This document shows, piece after piece, positions 23,934-32,261 of a stretch of DNA of 64,000 nt. Each line of letters starts with the position of its first letter. The stretch's first letter is position 1. The notes below the pieces were generated by a model. The model saw nothing but the letters and a program-made list of their open reading frames with translations. It did not search any database and had not been told where the DNA came from. The stretch is taken from contig NZ_WUEH01000003.1 of assembly GCF_010468615.1 (NCBI RefSeq), positions 62,001-126,000 on the forward strand. The letters run 5' to 3'. The position numbers and the translations under genes are program-made. Origin of the DNA: Pseudodesulfovibrio sp. JC047 (GTDB taxonomy: Bacteria; Desulfobacterota; Desulfovibrionia; Desulfovibrionales; Desulfovibrionaceae).

Positions 23934-25301
23934 GTGAGCCACACCGCACCGTCTTCCGCGCAATACCAGGCGATTCTGGAAAGCATTTCCGACGGTGTGT
24001 TCACGGTCGATCAATCCTGGCACATTCTGTCCTTCAACCGTGCGGCTGAAGAAATTACCGGCATTCCCCGAGAGGAAGCCATTGGCCGACGGTGTTCGGA
24101 CGTCTTCCGGTCCACCATGTGTGGCGATCAGTGCTGTTTGCGAGAGACCCAACGGACCGGAAAACCACTCATCGGCCGAACCGGGTACATCATCGACGCC
24201 AACGGCAATCGGATTCCCATCAGCTTATCCACCGCAGTCCTCAAAGAAGCGGACGGCACGGTCATCGGCGGGGCCGAGACCTTCCGGGATCTGAGTGAAG
24301 TGGAGGCATTACGGGATGAACTCGAAGGTCGCTTCCGCGTCGGAGATCTGGTCAGCCGCAGTCCGCTCATGCAACGGGTCTTTTCCGCACTCGAACCAAT
24401 CGCAGCCAGCTCAAGCACTGTGCTCATCCTTGGCGAAACCGGCACGGGCAAGGAATTGATCGCCCGAACCATTCATGCCCTCAGTGACCGAAGCGACCAC
24501 CCTTTCATCGCCCTGAACTGTGGCGCCCTGCCGGAAACATTGCTCGAATCCGAACTGTTCGGGTACAAGGCCGGAGCATTCACCGGCGCACAAAAAGACA
24601 AACCCGGACGGTTTTCCCTAGCTGCCGGAGGCGTGCTCTTTCTGGACGAAATCGGGACCATCAGCCCGGCCATGCAAATTCGCCTGCTCCGGGTTCTTCA
24701 GGAACAGACCTTTGACCCGCTCGGCAGTGTCACCCCGGAACACGCGGACGTGCGCATCATTGCCGCCACCAACAGCGATCTGGCCCAACTTGTTGACGAA
24801 GGTTCTTTCCGCGAAGACTTTTATTACCGGATCAACATCGCTCGCGTGGACCTGCCCCCCCTGCGACGGCGCAAGGAAGACATCCCTCTACTTGTTATGG
24901 ACTTCATCCAACATTTCAACGCACTGCAAGGGAAAAAGGTAGAGGGTCTCGCTTCTGAGACTCTTTCGCTCCTCATGATGCATGACTGGCCCGGCAACGT
25001 CCGCGAACTGCGAAATGCCGTTGAACGTGCGTTCATCGTCTGCCATGAAGGATTGATTGAACCAACCCATTTGCCCGATCAATTCCTGGGGCCGAAAAAA
25101 ACACAACTTCCCGGAGACGCTGGGCTGGAAGCCACAGTGCAAACGGTTGAAAAACAACTGATTCACGATGCTGTCGTCCGCAACAACGGCAACCGGCTGG
25201 CTGCGGCAAAAGAACTCGGAATCCATAAAAGCACCCTTTTCCGCAAGATCAAACAACTCGATATTGACCTCCCCCATCGCGACGGCCGATCCTCGGAATA
25301 A
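23934..25301 (+). CDS. sigma-54-dependent activator: PAS, AAA+, Fis-type HTH
   Basis: 455 residues from a GTG at 23934 with AAGGAG seven bases upstream. Residues 1-125 are a PAS domain containing a Cys trio (STMCGDQCCLRET) that could bind a metal or respond to redox. The AAA+ domain has GETGTGKE (Walker A), the sigma-54 contact loop GAFTGA, FLDEIG (Walker B) and a C-terminal Fis-type HTH (NRLAAAKELGIHKSTLFRKI). The NifX-type gene downstream has a -24/-12 promoter at 25448, its probable target. Confidence 0.92.
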   Translation: MSHTAPSSAQYQAILESISDGVFTVDQSWHILSFNRAAEEITGIPREEAIGRRCSDVFRSTMCGDQCCLRETQRTGKPLIGRTGYIIDANGNRIPISLSTAVLKEADGTVIGGAETFRDLSEVEALRDELEGRFRVGDLVSRSPLMQRVFSALEPIAASSSTVLILGETGTGKELIARTIHALSDRSDHPFIALNCGALPETLLESELFGYKAGAFTGAQKDKPGRFSLAAGGVLFLDEIGTISPAMQIRLLRVLQEQTFDPLGSVTPEHADVRIIAATNSDLAQLVDEGSFREDFYYRINIARVDLPPLRRRKEDIPLLVMDFIQHFNALQGKKVEGLASETLSLLMMHDWPGNVRELRNAVERAFIVCHEGLIEPTHLPDQFLGPKKTQLPGDAGLEATVQTVEKQLIHDAVVRNNGNRLAAAKELGIHKSTLFRKIKQLDIDLPHRDGRSSE

Positions 25302-25312
25302 GCCTCCATACA

Positions 25313-25328
25313 GTCGCTAAAAAGCGAC
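25313..25328. promoter_or_regulatory. candidate enhancer dyad for the NifX promoter
   Basis: GTCGCT-AAAA-AGCGAC, a perfect 6-4-6 palindrome 12 bases after the activator gene and about 120 bases upstream of the sigma-54 promoter, a usual enhancer distance. It could instead be a weak terminator stem. Confidence 0.45.
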
Positions 25329-25447
25329 CCTTTTCCACCGATAGAGTTGCATAACTAGGACTCTTCGTCGATCCCACCCTTTTCTCGAAAATCAATTTAG
25401 TCTGTAAAAACAATATGTTTTATGACTTTTTGTTCAGCCCACCGAAT

Positions 25448-25463
25448 TGGCATGATTAATGCT
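25448..25463 (+). promoter_or_regulatory. sigma-54 promoter of the NifX/DUF5320 group
   Basis: TGGCATGATTAATGCT has the GG-N10-GC spacing (TGGCAT-N5-ATGCT; consensus TGGCAC-N5-TTGCA). It lies 29 bases before the NifX-family start codon and just downstream of a sigma-54 activator gene. Confidence 0.7.
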
Positions 25464-25491
25464 TTTATGCAGGGAAAGGAGCAAGGCAACC

Positions 25492-26091
25492 ATGAATGCG
25501 GCTTTCAGCGTATGGGAAAATCGGATCGCCCCTGTTTTTGACGTGACCCCGGAATTAGTCATTGTCACCCAACAGGCGGAGCGATTCATCATGAAAAGAC
25601 TCCCCATACAAGACAACTCACCGTCCACTCTGGTCGAGACCCTTTTGGGAAAACATGTGTCCGTCCTGGTATGCGGTGCGATATCTCGTCCGCTCCAGAA
25701 CGCGATCACGACACGAAATATTGTCATTTTCCCATTCATTAGTGGACAACTCGACACAGTCGTCAACGCATGGCGAACCGGGGACCTTGAAAACGACCGT
25801 TTTCGAATGCCCGGTTGTGGACACCGACATGGCCGTTGCCACGGAAACCAGGAGACGACGCCAGGCCAGCGTGGGGCGGGTCACATGAATCGCCATGGAA
25901 GAAAGCGAAACGACCACCCCATCACCTTCATGGCCCACGCCAGATATTCCGGGTCTCTCCCCGACACAGCGACAGCGAACGAACCAGTATGTCGCTGTCC
26001 ACGATGCGGGCTGGTCATGCCCCATGTGCCGGGGGAGCCTTGCGCCCAAAGACGATGTCCCAATTGCCACGCACCCATGGTGCGGGCGTAA
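25492..26091 (+). CDS. NifX/NafY-type Fe-Mo cofactor-binding domain plus Cys-rich tail
   Basis: 199 residues. Residues 1-110 follow the dinitrogenase iron-molybdenum cofactor-binding fold (MNAAFSVWENRIAPVFDVTPELVIV, VSVLVCGAISRPLQNAI). The C-terminal 30 residues form a zinc-ribbon-like CRCPRCGLVMPH and CPNCHAPM. Such proteins are common in sulfate reducers outside nitrogen fixation and may handle metal-sulfur clusters. The middle (MPGCGHRHGRCHG) is His/Cys rich. Start chosen at the ATG following AAAGGAGCAAGGC. Followed 21 bases later by a DUF5320 gene, its usual partner. Confidence 0.8.
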   Translation: MNAAFSVWENRIAPVFDVTPELVIVTQQAERFIMKRLPIQDNSPSTLVETLLGKHVSVLVCGAISRPLQNAITTRNIVIFPFISGQLDTVVNAWRTGDLENDRFRMPGCGHRHGRCHGNQETTPGQRGAGHMNRHGRKRNDHPITFMAHARYSGSLPDTATANEPVCRCPRCGLVMPHVPGEPCAQRRCPNCHAPMVRA

Positions 26092-26112
26092 TAACAGACG
26101 AAGGAGGCACTC

Positions 26113-26475
26113 ATGCCAGGAAGAAATGGAACAGGCCCGATGGGAATGGGCTCACGGACAGGCCGAGGGCTTGGAACGTGCACAGGGACCACAACCACGG
26201 TCAACCAGCCATATGGACAAGGATTTGGCCGGGGTTTCGGAATGAGAAATGGTATGCGAAACGGTATGGGGATGGGCGGCCAGGGCTTTGGCTATCGCCG
26301 AGGCCGTGGCGGCGCAGGGTATGGATGGGGCATGAATCCCGGATTCAACACCCAATACGCCCCGATTCCCCAGGACGATCAGCAGGCTTTGGAAGAACAG
26401 GCCGCGTTTCTGGAAGCTGAACTCAAAACGATTCAGGAACAGTTGGCAACGCTGAGAAGCGAGCCGCAGGAATAA
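26113..26475 (+). CDS. DUF5320 protein (Gly/Met/Arg-rich, coiled-coil end)
   Basis: 120 residues. It opens MPGRNGTGPMGMGSRTGRG, the hallmark of DUF5320 proteins that accompany NifX/NifB-type genes. A low-complexity Gly/Arg/Met region (about 35-75) is followed by a helical, heptad-like end (LEEQAAFLEAELKTIQEQLATL). Function unknown; probably part of the same sigma-54-driven transcript as the NifX-type gene. A GGCCGTCT dyad (26495-26527) without a T-run follows. Confidence 0.8.
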   Translation: MPGRNGTGPMGMGSRTGRGLGTCTGTTTTVNQPYGQGFGRGFGMRNGMRNGMGMGGQGFGYRRGRGGAGYGWGMNPGFNTQYAPIPQDDQQALEEQAAFLEAELKTIQEQLATLRSEPQE

Positions 26476-26586
26476 CTGACCTTCCCTCACACACAGACGG
26501 CCACGAGACTCGATCTTGCGGCCGTCTCAAACTATGAATGGCAGGGCATTGGACCGCAAAACGCCTCATGCCACCTGGAGCACCCC

Positions 26587-26961
26587 ATGACAAAAATCGG
26601 TATCATTCGCTGTGAAAAAAATGAAACAACCTGTCCGCTGACCGGCTGTCTCACCTGCCTGCATCAAAAAAAGCAGGCATTTTCATCCTATGACGACCCT
26701 GAAATTATCGGCGTGTTCACCTGTCGATGCCCCGGGGACACCATCGAAAACATGGCCAAGATTCTCAAGGCCAAAGGCGCGGAAGCCATCCATATTCCAA
26801 CCTGCCTGTTCTCAAGCAAGACAGACGGGAAATGGTTTCTGGAACCGGGCGGTTTCTGTGCGGACATTGACGAACTGACAGACCGCATCAACAAGGCGAC
26901 CGGACTTCCCTGCGTCAAGGGGACTGCCCATCTGCCAGAAGGCTATACGCCCGCAGTGTGA
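26587..26961 (+). CDS. CGGC-domain protein, probable metal or redox binding
   Basis: 124 residues, MTKIGIIRCEKNETTCPLTGCLTCL at the start. The spaced cysteines, TCRCPGD and IHIPTCLFS match the CGGC domain of small proteins thought to bind metal. GGAG precedes the ATG. It lies 111 bases after the DUF5320 gene, with a hairpin in between, so cotranscription is possible but not certain. Confidence 0.7.
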   Translation: MTKIGIIRCEKNETTCPLTGCLTCLHQKKQAFSSYDDPEIIGVFTCRCPGDTIENMAKILKAKGAEAIHIPTCLFSSKTDGKWFLEPGGFCADIDELTDRINKATGLPCVKGTAHLPEGYTPAV

Positions 26962-27149
26962 CGCACGTTTTTTCACGAAAAACGACATAAACAACGACCA
27001 GATATCCCGGCAAAGAAGTTCGCGTCATAACCATGGAAAAAGCACACGATATAGCGTACTTTCTTGAGGAATTTGTCGAAATGATCCCTTGAGCCTGATC
27101 TGCTCTCGCGCTTCAGCTCACGAAAACACCCAACAAGGAGGCTCTTCCG

Positions 27150-27572
27150 ATGGACACAGCACTCACCGAGGAACTGACGAAATTCCTCGACACCTGGACG
27201 ATCGACCCCAACAAGACCAAGACCTGTTTTGAAAGTTTCAAGGAACATTTGGAAGGATTGGACGGGGTTTCCCTTGATTTCGTCGCCCGTCCCGGCATCA
27301 CGTATTCTCTCCGGGCAAAACATGCCAACCAAAAAAAACGCACCCTGTTTGCCATGGTTGACATCATTGACGACGATCCCGCCGATCGATGGCTGTCAGT
27401 CTGTTTCTACAAGGAACTGGTCGATGATCCCGATGAAATCGGCGATGAAGTTCCCGAAGGGTTGCTGGGAGAAGACGCCAAGTGCTTCGACCTCTACGAA
27501 GGCGATGACGCCAAAGTCAGCTATATCAAGGACCGGCTCAGCGCGGCCAGTGCGTCGGCTGCTGCCGAATAG
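27150..27572 (+). CDS. conserved-looking acidic protein, unknown function
   Basis: 140 residues, soluble, acidic (DDDPADRW, DDPDEIGDEVPEG), no recognised motif. AAGGAGG gives a strong start. It reads like a small alpha/beta protein with an Ala-rich C-terminus. It is flanked by a 189-base gap upstream (no gene seen) and a strong terminator downstream, so it seems to be a single-gene unit. Confidence 0.65.
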   Translation: MDTALTEELTKFLDTWTIDPNKTKTCFESFKEHLEGLDGVSLDFVARPGITYSLRAKHANQKKRTLFAMVDIIDDDPADRWLSVCFYKELVDDPDEIGDEVPEGLLGEDAKCFDLYEGDDAKVSYIKDRLSAASASAAAE

Positions 27573-27592
27573 ACGGACTCCACCAACCAAAT

Positions 27593-27630
27593 GTGGCGCG
27601 AATCTTTTTCAAAGATTCGCGCCACTTTCG
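27593..27630. terminator. terminator between convergent genes
   Basis: GTGGCGCGAATCTTT at 27593-27607 pairs with all 15 bases of 27611-27625 around a TTC loop; TTT follows. Confidence 0.85.
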
Positions 27631-27697
27631 TCATAGTCCCCTCAGATCGGGGTCCATGACGACCTCGGAAACGTGCGGCGACCAACCGCACAAATAT

Positions 27698-28021
27698 TTA
27701 CACAGTCCCGACTTTCTCGATCAGGGCCTTGCACAGTTGATCGGCACAGGACGTGGGTTTCTTGCCACAGGTAATGCCACTGAGCTTCTCCACGATTTCG
27801 GAAACATCCATGCCTTCAACCAGTTTGGCGATGGCCTTGAGGTTGCCGTCACATCCGCCGGTAAAACTGACATGCTGCAATATGTGATCTTCCACGACAA
27901 ATCGAATCATCTTGGCGCACACGCCCTTGGGGATGAAGGTATCAGCATCGCCCGGCACAGTGCTCGCAGACACGCCCTCACGTGGGGCCAACGGGGCCAA
28001 TTCAAAAAGTGTTGTATCCAT
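27698..28021 (-). CDS. TSCPD-domain protein (TIGR03905-like)
   Basis: 107 residues. TFIPKGVCAKMIRFVVEDHILQ, FTGGCDGNLKAIAKLVEGM and GITCGKKPTSCADQLC are the conserved blocks of TSCPD proteins, related to the C-terminal domain of class II ribonucleotide reductase. Here the name-giving motif reads TSCADQ. The four cysteines suggest metal binding. AAAGGATCGAAA precedes the start. Last gene of the EamA-YitT operon on the minus strand, 17 bases after YitT. Confidence 0.82.
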   Translation of the reverse strand: MDTTLFELAPLAPREGVSASTVPGDADTFIPKGVCAKMIRFVVEDHILQHVSFTGGCDGNLKAIAKLVEGMDVSEIVEKLSGITCGKKPTSCADQLCKALIEKVGTV

Positions 28022-28038
28022 TTTCGATCCTTTTTTAC

Positions 28039-28902
28039 TTAATAATCTTTGCGTCTGGCGAATGAACCACCCGTGACGCTGAAGGTATTTTCGACCACGA
28101 AAATCGCATCGGGGTCCACTTCGAGCACTCGTTGCTCCAATCCGCGAAGCCGCAGGTTATCGGTGATGGAAAAGATCATGTCCACATCCTCCCCCGAATA
28201 CCCGCCAACGCCTGGAAAAACCGTGGCGTGATACATCCCGGACCGAGTTATCGCCTTGACCAACTTGTCAGCATGGCGACTGACGATACGCACGGCCTTC
28301 CGCTGGTTAAACAGGGAAAGAACATACTCGGTAATAACGGAACTGATAAACAGCATCACCAGTGACGCGATTATCGTATCCGGCATGAACCGGCTCAACG
28401 CGAATCCCATAACCACCGTGTTGGTGGAAAAATAGAACACGCCAAACCGAATTCCGAACTTCCGGTTCAAAATGATCGCGACGACATCAAGTCCACCGCC
28501 GCCACCATAGGACCGAAGAATGATACCGCAGCCAGCTCCCATGATCGCACCGGATGTGATGGCCGCATAGATTTCATTCTGTATACCGAGATCGACCTGC
28601 ACGAATGACGTCATCAGAGAGACCACGCCCATCGTGAACAGGTTCAGAAAGAAAAACCGTCTGCTGACCCCTTTCCATGCCAAAAGGAACAAGGGGATAT
28701 TCAGTATCACATACCACCATGCCAGTGATAGTTCCGGATTCAAATTCTGAAGGACTACCGCCAGACCATACATTCCAGCGGGGATAAAATCATGATGGGC
28801 CGCGACTCCATTGTAGCCGACAACAAAAACAAACGACCCCATCACGAGCAGAAAGACATTCCACATCAGTGAATCAGTAAGTAACCTCAGACGGTTGGCC
28901 AT
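28039..28902 (-). CDS. YitT-family membrane protein with DUF2179 domain
   Basis: 287 residues from the ATG at 28902, which has AGGAGAAGCGAAACT before it. About five or six membrane segments belong to the YitT/DUF161 region (GYNGVAAHHDFIPAGMYGLAVVLQ, GAGCGIILRSYGGGGGLDVVAIILNRKF). A soluble C-terminal DUF2179 domain of ~80 residues follows (VRIVSRHADKLVKAITRSGMYHATV, YSGEDVDMIF). Role unknown in general; export has been suggested. The start overlaps the end of the EamA gene by 29 bases, indicating translational coupling. Confidence 0.88.
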   Translation of the reverse strand: MANRLRLLTDSLMWNVFLLVMGSFVFVVGYNGVAAHHDFIPAGMYGLAVVLQNLNPELSLAWWYVILNIPLFLLAWKGVSRRFFFLNLFTMGVVSLMTSFVQVDLGIQNEIYAAITSGAIMGAGCGIILRSYGGGGGLDVVAIILNRKFGIRFGVFYFSTNTVVMGFALSRFMPDTIIASLVMLFISSVITEYVLSLFNQRKAVRIVSRHADKLVKAITRSGMYHATVFPGVGGYSGEDVDMIFSITDNLRLRGLEQRVLEVDPDAIFVVENTFSVTGGSFARRKDY

Positions 28903-29839
28903 AGTTTCGCTTCTCCTGCCTCCGAAATTTCGGGGAGCCACCATATAGAGCAAACAGGATACCTGCAAGAATAATCGTACCACTCAAAACCTGGATCAAA
29001 GTGACTGGTTCATCAATGACAATCCATGCGATCAAAGCACTCACTGGAGGCAATGTATAATAGAACAACATGGCCTTTGGCGCGCCCATGATCTGGACGG
29101 CTTCGTTCCAGAACAGACAGCACAGGATGGAAGCGCACACAGCAAGATATCCAAGTGACCAAATCAGGTCTGTGGTGAATACTGGCATGGTCAATTGGCC
29201 ACCTGTTTCCCATAAATACAGAGGGATGATATACAGGGTTCCAAAAAGACACAGCGACATCAACAAACTGATCGAACTGAGTTTTCCGGTAATCCGGCTG
29301 ATGGTCGTATTATACACGGCAGACATAATGGCCGAACTCAAGATAAGCAGATCACCTGTGGCAAATCGCAGGGCCAACAAGCGGCTCAATTGGCCGTCTG
29401 TCACCAACAGGACAATGCCAAACGTACTGACCACAATTCCAACATACATGCAGGGACGAATTTTCGTCTTGAAAATGAACTGGGCAATCAATGCCGTCAA
29501 CAGTGGGGACAACGTGGCAATCAATGACATGTTCAAGGCCTCAGTGGTTTCACCAGCCATGAAAATCACGGTGTCGTACAGTGAAACTCCTGTCAAAGCG
29601 ATGAAACTCAACTCCTTCCACAAACGGGCCACAACGTGCCGTTCCCGCCAAAAAGACCGAATTCCAAAAGGCAGAAAAATAATGGTGGCCACACCCCACC
29701 GAAGCAGATTCAGTGTTGCCGGCTCGACCATGTCCGCCAACCCACGAGCAGCAACAAAGTTCCCACTCCAATTCAAAATCCCAACAATGATAAATACGTA
29801 CCCAGCAACTTGCGTTTTCCTAAAAGCATTCCAAGTCAT
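28874..29839 (-). CDS. EamA/DMT-family drug/metabolite transporter
   Basis: 321 residues with ten membrane segments in two EamA repeats (NWSGNFVAARGLADMVEPATLNLLRWG; WNEAVQIMGAPKAMLFYYTLPPVSALIAWIVIDEP). The substrate is open; family members export amino acids, nucleosides or metabolites. First gene of the EamA-YitT-TSCPD operon. It is preceded by a 309-base leader with strong folding and by a sigma-54 promoter at 30158-30173. The RBS is GAGGG, nine bases from the ATG. Confidence 0.85.
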   Translation of the reverse strand: MTWNAFRKTQVAGYVFIIVGILNWSGNFVAARGLADMVEPATLNLLRWGVATIIFLPFGIRSFWRERHVVARLWKELSFIALTGVSLYDTVIFMAGETTEALNMSLIATLSPLLTALIAQFIFKTKIRPCMYVGIVVSTFGIVLLVTDGQLSRLLALRFATGDLLILSSAIMSAVYNTTISRITGKLSSISLLMSLCLFGTLYIIPLYLWETGGQLTMPVFTTDLIWSLGYLAVCASILCCLFWNEAVQIMGAPKAMLFYYTLPPVSALIAWIVIDEPVTLIQVLSGTIILAGILFALYGGSPKFRRQEKRNYGQPSEVTY

Positions 29840-29859
29840 AACAATACCCTCAAAATATG

Positions 29860-29892
29860 AGGCCTACCCGCTCACAATGATCGGATAGGCCT
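29860..29892 (-). terminator. hairpin just before the EamA gene (possible attenuator)
   Basis: AGGCCTACCCG and CGGATAGGCCT form an 11-bp stem with one mismatch. On the minus strand it is followed by CATATTTTG, a weak U-run, 21 bases before the start codon. It could end the leader RNA or attenuate the operon. Confidence 0.5.
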
Positions 29893-29964
29893 TAAACCCC
29901 ACTTACAGAGAATTTCAGAGAAATCTCTGGTGAGGATGTCGGTCAATCACAATTGAACCGGATA

Positions 29965-30095
29965 AGCCCTTGGGCGGAACCTGCTTCCTGCGCAGGGCGG
30001 GATTCTTTCACAAAAGAATCGGGGTCAGGAGGCTCAATAACCCAAGGCAATAAGGTTATCCCCTGCTGCGCTCGCACGATCCCATCCCAAGGGCT
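29965..30095 (-). ncRNA. candidate structured RNA or folded leader
   Basis: AGCCCTTGGG at 29965-29974 is perfectly complementary to CCCAAGGGCT at 30086-30095, closing a 131-base domain. Inside are GATTCTTT/AAAGAATC (30001-30020, loop CACA), ATAACC/GGTTAT (30037-30059) and GCGCAG/CTGCGC (29990-29995 with 30066-30071). Another dyad, TTTCGAAG/CTTCGAAA, lies just upstream near 30100-30129. The sigma-54 promoter at 30158-30173 would transcribe it on the minus strand. No known RNA family was recognised. Confidence 0.45.
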
Positions 30096-30157
30096 ACTTT
30101 TCGAAGCGACGTTCTCTGCCAACTTCGAAATCCGTTTTGCACAATCACGGCGCATTT

Positions 30158-30173
30158 AGCACGACTCGTGCCA
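30158..30173 (-). promoter_or_regulatory. sigma-54 promoter reading toward the folded leader and EamA operon
   Basis: On the minus strand: TGGCACGAGTCGTGCT. TGGCACG is a full match to the -24 box, and GTGC has GC at the right -12 spacing. Predicted transcript start near 30147. Confidence 0.75.
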
Positions 30174-30235
30174 AACGCGTAACTATATGAAATTAAATAA
30201 CTTATTATCATAATTACCCACTCCAACCAACAAAA

Positions 30236-30250
30236 GACGACATTGTCGTC
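30236..30250. promoter_or_regulatory. palindrome upstream of the sigma-54 promoter
   Basis: GACGACATTGTCGTC, a perfect 15-base dyad about 63 bases upstream of the -24 box. Its CGACA/TGTCG arms equal those of three other sites near this cluster, but with a 1-base instead of a 4-base spacer. A degenerate relative (CGACATTCATGACG) lies at 30307-30320. Confidence 0.6.
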
Positions 30251-30362
30251 GCCTTTCATAGGATTTGTGGGCCTAACCCCTCTTTTTTATTGGAATTATA
30301 TTTTTACGACATTCATGACGCTCCACACGTCTTGTTTGTCGTCTCTTCTCGGAGCCTCCCGG

Positions 30363-31835
30363 CTATAACCCGTGCTTTTTCAACTTGCGTTGCATGGTTC
30401 GCATATTCAACCCCAGTTCCTTGGCGGTGAGACCTTTTTTCCAATGATTTTTTTCCAAAGCCTTCAGCAACAGATGCCGCTCGATCACATGCATCGCCTC
30501 CGTCAGCGTGGCGCATTCCGAGGCCTCGCTCATAGCTCCGTCCAAATCGGTCTGTCCATCAATTGTTTGAATTCCCAAATCGCTGAACACCATTTCGCCA
30601 AAAGTGAGATATCGTTCCAAGACGTTCTGAAGTTCTCGAACATTGCCCGGCCACGGATGCCCATCCAGTGCTGCCCGGATTTTACTAGGGATACGCGGCA
30701 CGCCTTTTTCGGAACCAAGGTACCGAACCATGAATTCATTGATCAACAAAGGCAGATCTTCCAAACGATCACGCAAGGGAGGGATATGGATAGGCAGAAC
30801 GTGCAGACGATAGAAAAAATCCGACCGCATGCTTCCCTGCTTGACCAGCTCGTTCAAATCCCTATTCGTTGCGGCAATAAGCCGAAATTTCGAAGAACAC
30901 GGCTCATTACCGCCCACAGGGGTATACAATTTAGATTCCAAAGCACGAAGCAACTTAACCTGAAGCGACAAATCGATTTCACCAACTTCATCCAGAAACA
31001 ACGTGCCGCCATCGGCTGCGCCCAAATACCCTTGTCGATCAGTTGTCGCACCGGAAAACGCGCCCTTCTGATGTCCGAAGAATTCACTTTCCATCAAATT
31101 GGCCGGAATGGCGCCGCAGTTCACCGGCACGTATGGTCCCAAGGCACCGGACTGTTCGTGGATGGTCTGCGCGACCAAATCCTTGCCAGTCCCGGTTTCT
31201 CCAAAAATAATAACATTTGCATCGCGCTTGGCGGCCTTCATGATGAGTTTGAAGACATCCCGCATTCCCTGGCTCTTCCCGATAATCGGACCGAACTTGT
31301 ACCGATCTTCCAATGAGCCTTGAAGACGTTGATTTTCCTGCAACAGCTCGTATTCACGGAGCTTCTGGGCACTGACATCCATCATGATGCCTTCCAGTGC
31401 CACGGGATTGCCCGCCTTGTCGTAAATACATTCGCCCTGATCCGAAATCCATTTCCGCTGATCCGATCCGAGACACACCCGATACAACAGTTTGTATGGC
31501 TGCTTGTTCAAAATGGCCGAGTTCTGCGCCTTTCGCATACTGTGCAAATCGTCGGGATGCGCGAGTGTTTCCATGACATTGGTTCGCTGGTCGGTAAAAA
31601 ACTCCGGCGCAACAGCAAACAGGTCGGTACATCCCTTGCTGACGAACTCCAATGTCGGATGCAACTCGGCATCCAACGAACACCGATACACCATTCCGGG
31701 CAGATTGTTGAAAAGCCGCGTTAATTGCTGCTTACTCTTCAACAATTGGGTCTTGGTTTCCGCACAGGCTCCCACCTGTCCTTCCAAAGTATGACACCGC
31801 TCAACCAGTTCATCATAGTTCTTTTCACTCATCAT
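30363..31835 (-). CDS. sigma-54-dependent activator: PAS, AAA+, Fis-type HTH
   Basis: 490 residues. A short coiled coil (1-40), a PAS/PAC domain (about 40-160: GMVYRCSLDAELHPTLEFVS, KWISDQGECIYD), then the AAA+ domain with GETGTGKD, FLDEVGEI and the Arg fingers. A Fis-type HTH ends the protein (GLTAKELGLNMRTMQRKLKKHG). The sigma-54 contact loop reads GAFSGA rather than GAFTGA. It is the last gene of the BCCT/DsrEFH-like cluster and has a CGACA-N4-TGTCG site 29 bases before its start codon, as does the BCCT promoter region. It is therefore the likely regulator of that cluster. Confidence 0.9.
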   Translation of the reverse strand: MMSEKNYDELVERCHTLEGQVGACAETKTQLLKSKQQLTRLFNNLPGMVYRCSLDAELHPTLEFVSKGCTDLFAVAPEFFTDQRTNVMETLAHPDDLHSMRKAQNSAILNKQPYKLLYRVCLGSDQRKWISDQGECIYDKAGNPVALEGIMMDVSAQKLREYELLQENQRLQGSLEDRYKFGPIIGKSQGMRDVFKLIMKAAKRDANVIIFGETGTGKDLVAQTIHEQSGALGPYVPVNCGAIPANLMESEFFGHQKGAFSGATTDRQGYLGAADGGTLFLDEVGEIDLSLQVKLLRALESKLYTPVGGNEPCSSKFRLIAATNRDLNELVKQGSMRSDFFYRLHVLPIHIPPLRDRLEDLPLLINEFMVRYLGSEKGVPRIPSKIRAALDGHPWPGNVRELQNVLERYLTFGEMVFSDLGIQTIDGQTDLDGAMSEASECATLTEAMHVIERHLLLKALEKNHWKKGLTAKELGLNMRTMQRKLKKHGL

Positions 31836-31863
31836 CTCGGACTCCCATCTCGCGCTAAAAATA

Positions 31864-31879
31864 ACGACATTTTTGTCGT
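31864..31879. promoter_or_regulatory. CGACA-N4-TGTCG operator upstream of the activator gene
   Basis: ACGACATTTTTGTCGT: perfect 6-4-6 dyad, same arms and spacing as the two sites upstream of the BCCT operon. Points to autoregulation. Confidence 0.7.
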
Positions 31880-31981
31880 GACGCCACGACGGTTATGTCA
31901 TCATACTCAAAAGGACAAGAAGAAAAATCACCGCCTCTGCCAAGAGGAAATGGCAGGGACACGAGGTGCCCCAGCCTTCCA

Positions 31982-32248
31982 TTATTCGCTGTGCGTCACC
32001 TTGTTCAAACCGTAATCAGAAATTCGATACTGAGAAACAAGCATCCCGGCATCATTCAGAAACGAACTATCCTCACGAAGGATTCCAACCGCTTTCAGGG
32101 ACTTCAAATGATCGGCGACCGTGGGCACCGAGCAATATTTTTCCCCACGATACAGGGACTCGATCTGTGCATGAACCGTTTGTGCATCCAATGTCTCGCC
32201 CGTGGCAAAGGCCTGAGCGATCATGGCTTTGAGTGGTTTGACTGCCAT
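31982..32248 (-). CDS. small winged-helix-like protein
   Basis: 88 residues. LDAQTVHAQIESLYRGEKYCSVPTVADHLKSLKAVGIL reads as a helix-turn-helix, and YRISDYGLNKVTH as the wing and last helix, similar to small PadR/MarR-like folds. AGGAGG precedes the start. Position between the EamA gene (13 bases) and the sigma-54 activator suggests a regulatory adaptor for the cluster, perhaps an anti-activator. I do not recognise a named family. Confidence 0.6.
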   Translation of the reverse strand: MAVKPLKAMIAQAFATGETLDAQTVHAQIESLYRGEKYCSVPTVADHLKSLKAVGILREDSSFLNDAGMLVSQYRISDYGLNKVTHSE

Positions 32249-32261
32249 TCTGTACCTCCTG

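Noticed and set aside
25815-26420. Frameshift in the NifX-type gene with a second overlapping frame
   Set aside because: The NifX frame continues into a sensible Cys-rich end (CPRCGLVMPH, CPNCHAPM); the other frames show no family features.
29965-30095. Assignment to 6S RNA, SRP RNA or a known riboswitch
   Set aside because: A short AGGAAGCAG-like string recalls SRP RNA, but the tetraloop and the flanking conserved bases are absent, and no 6S or riboswitch core could be matched.
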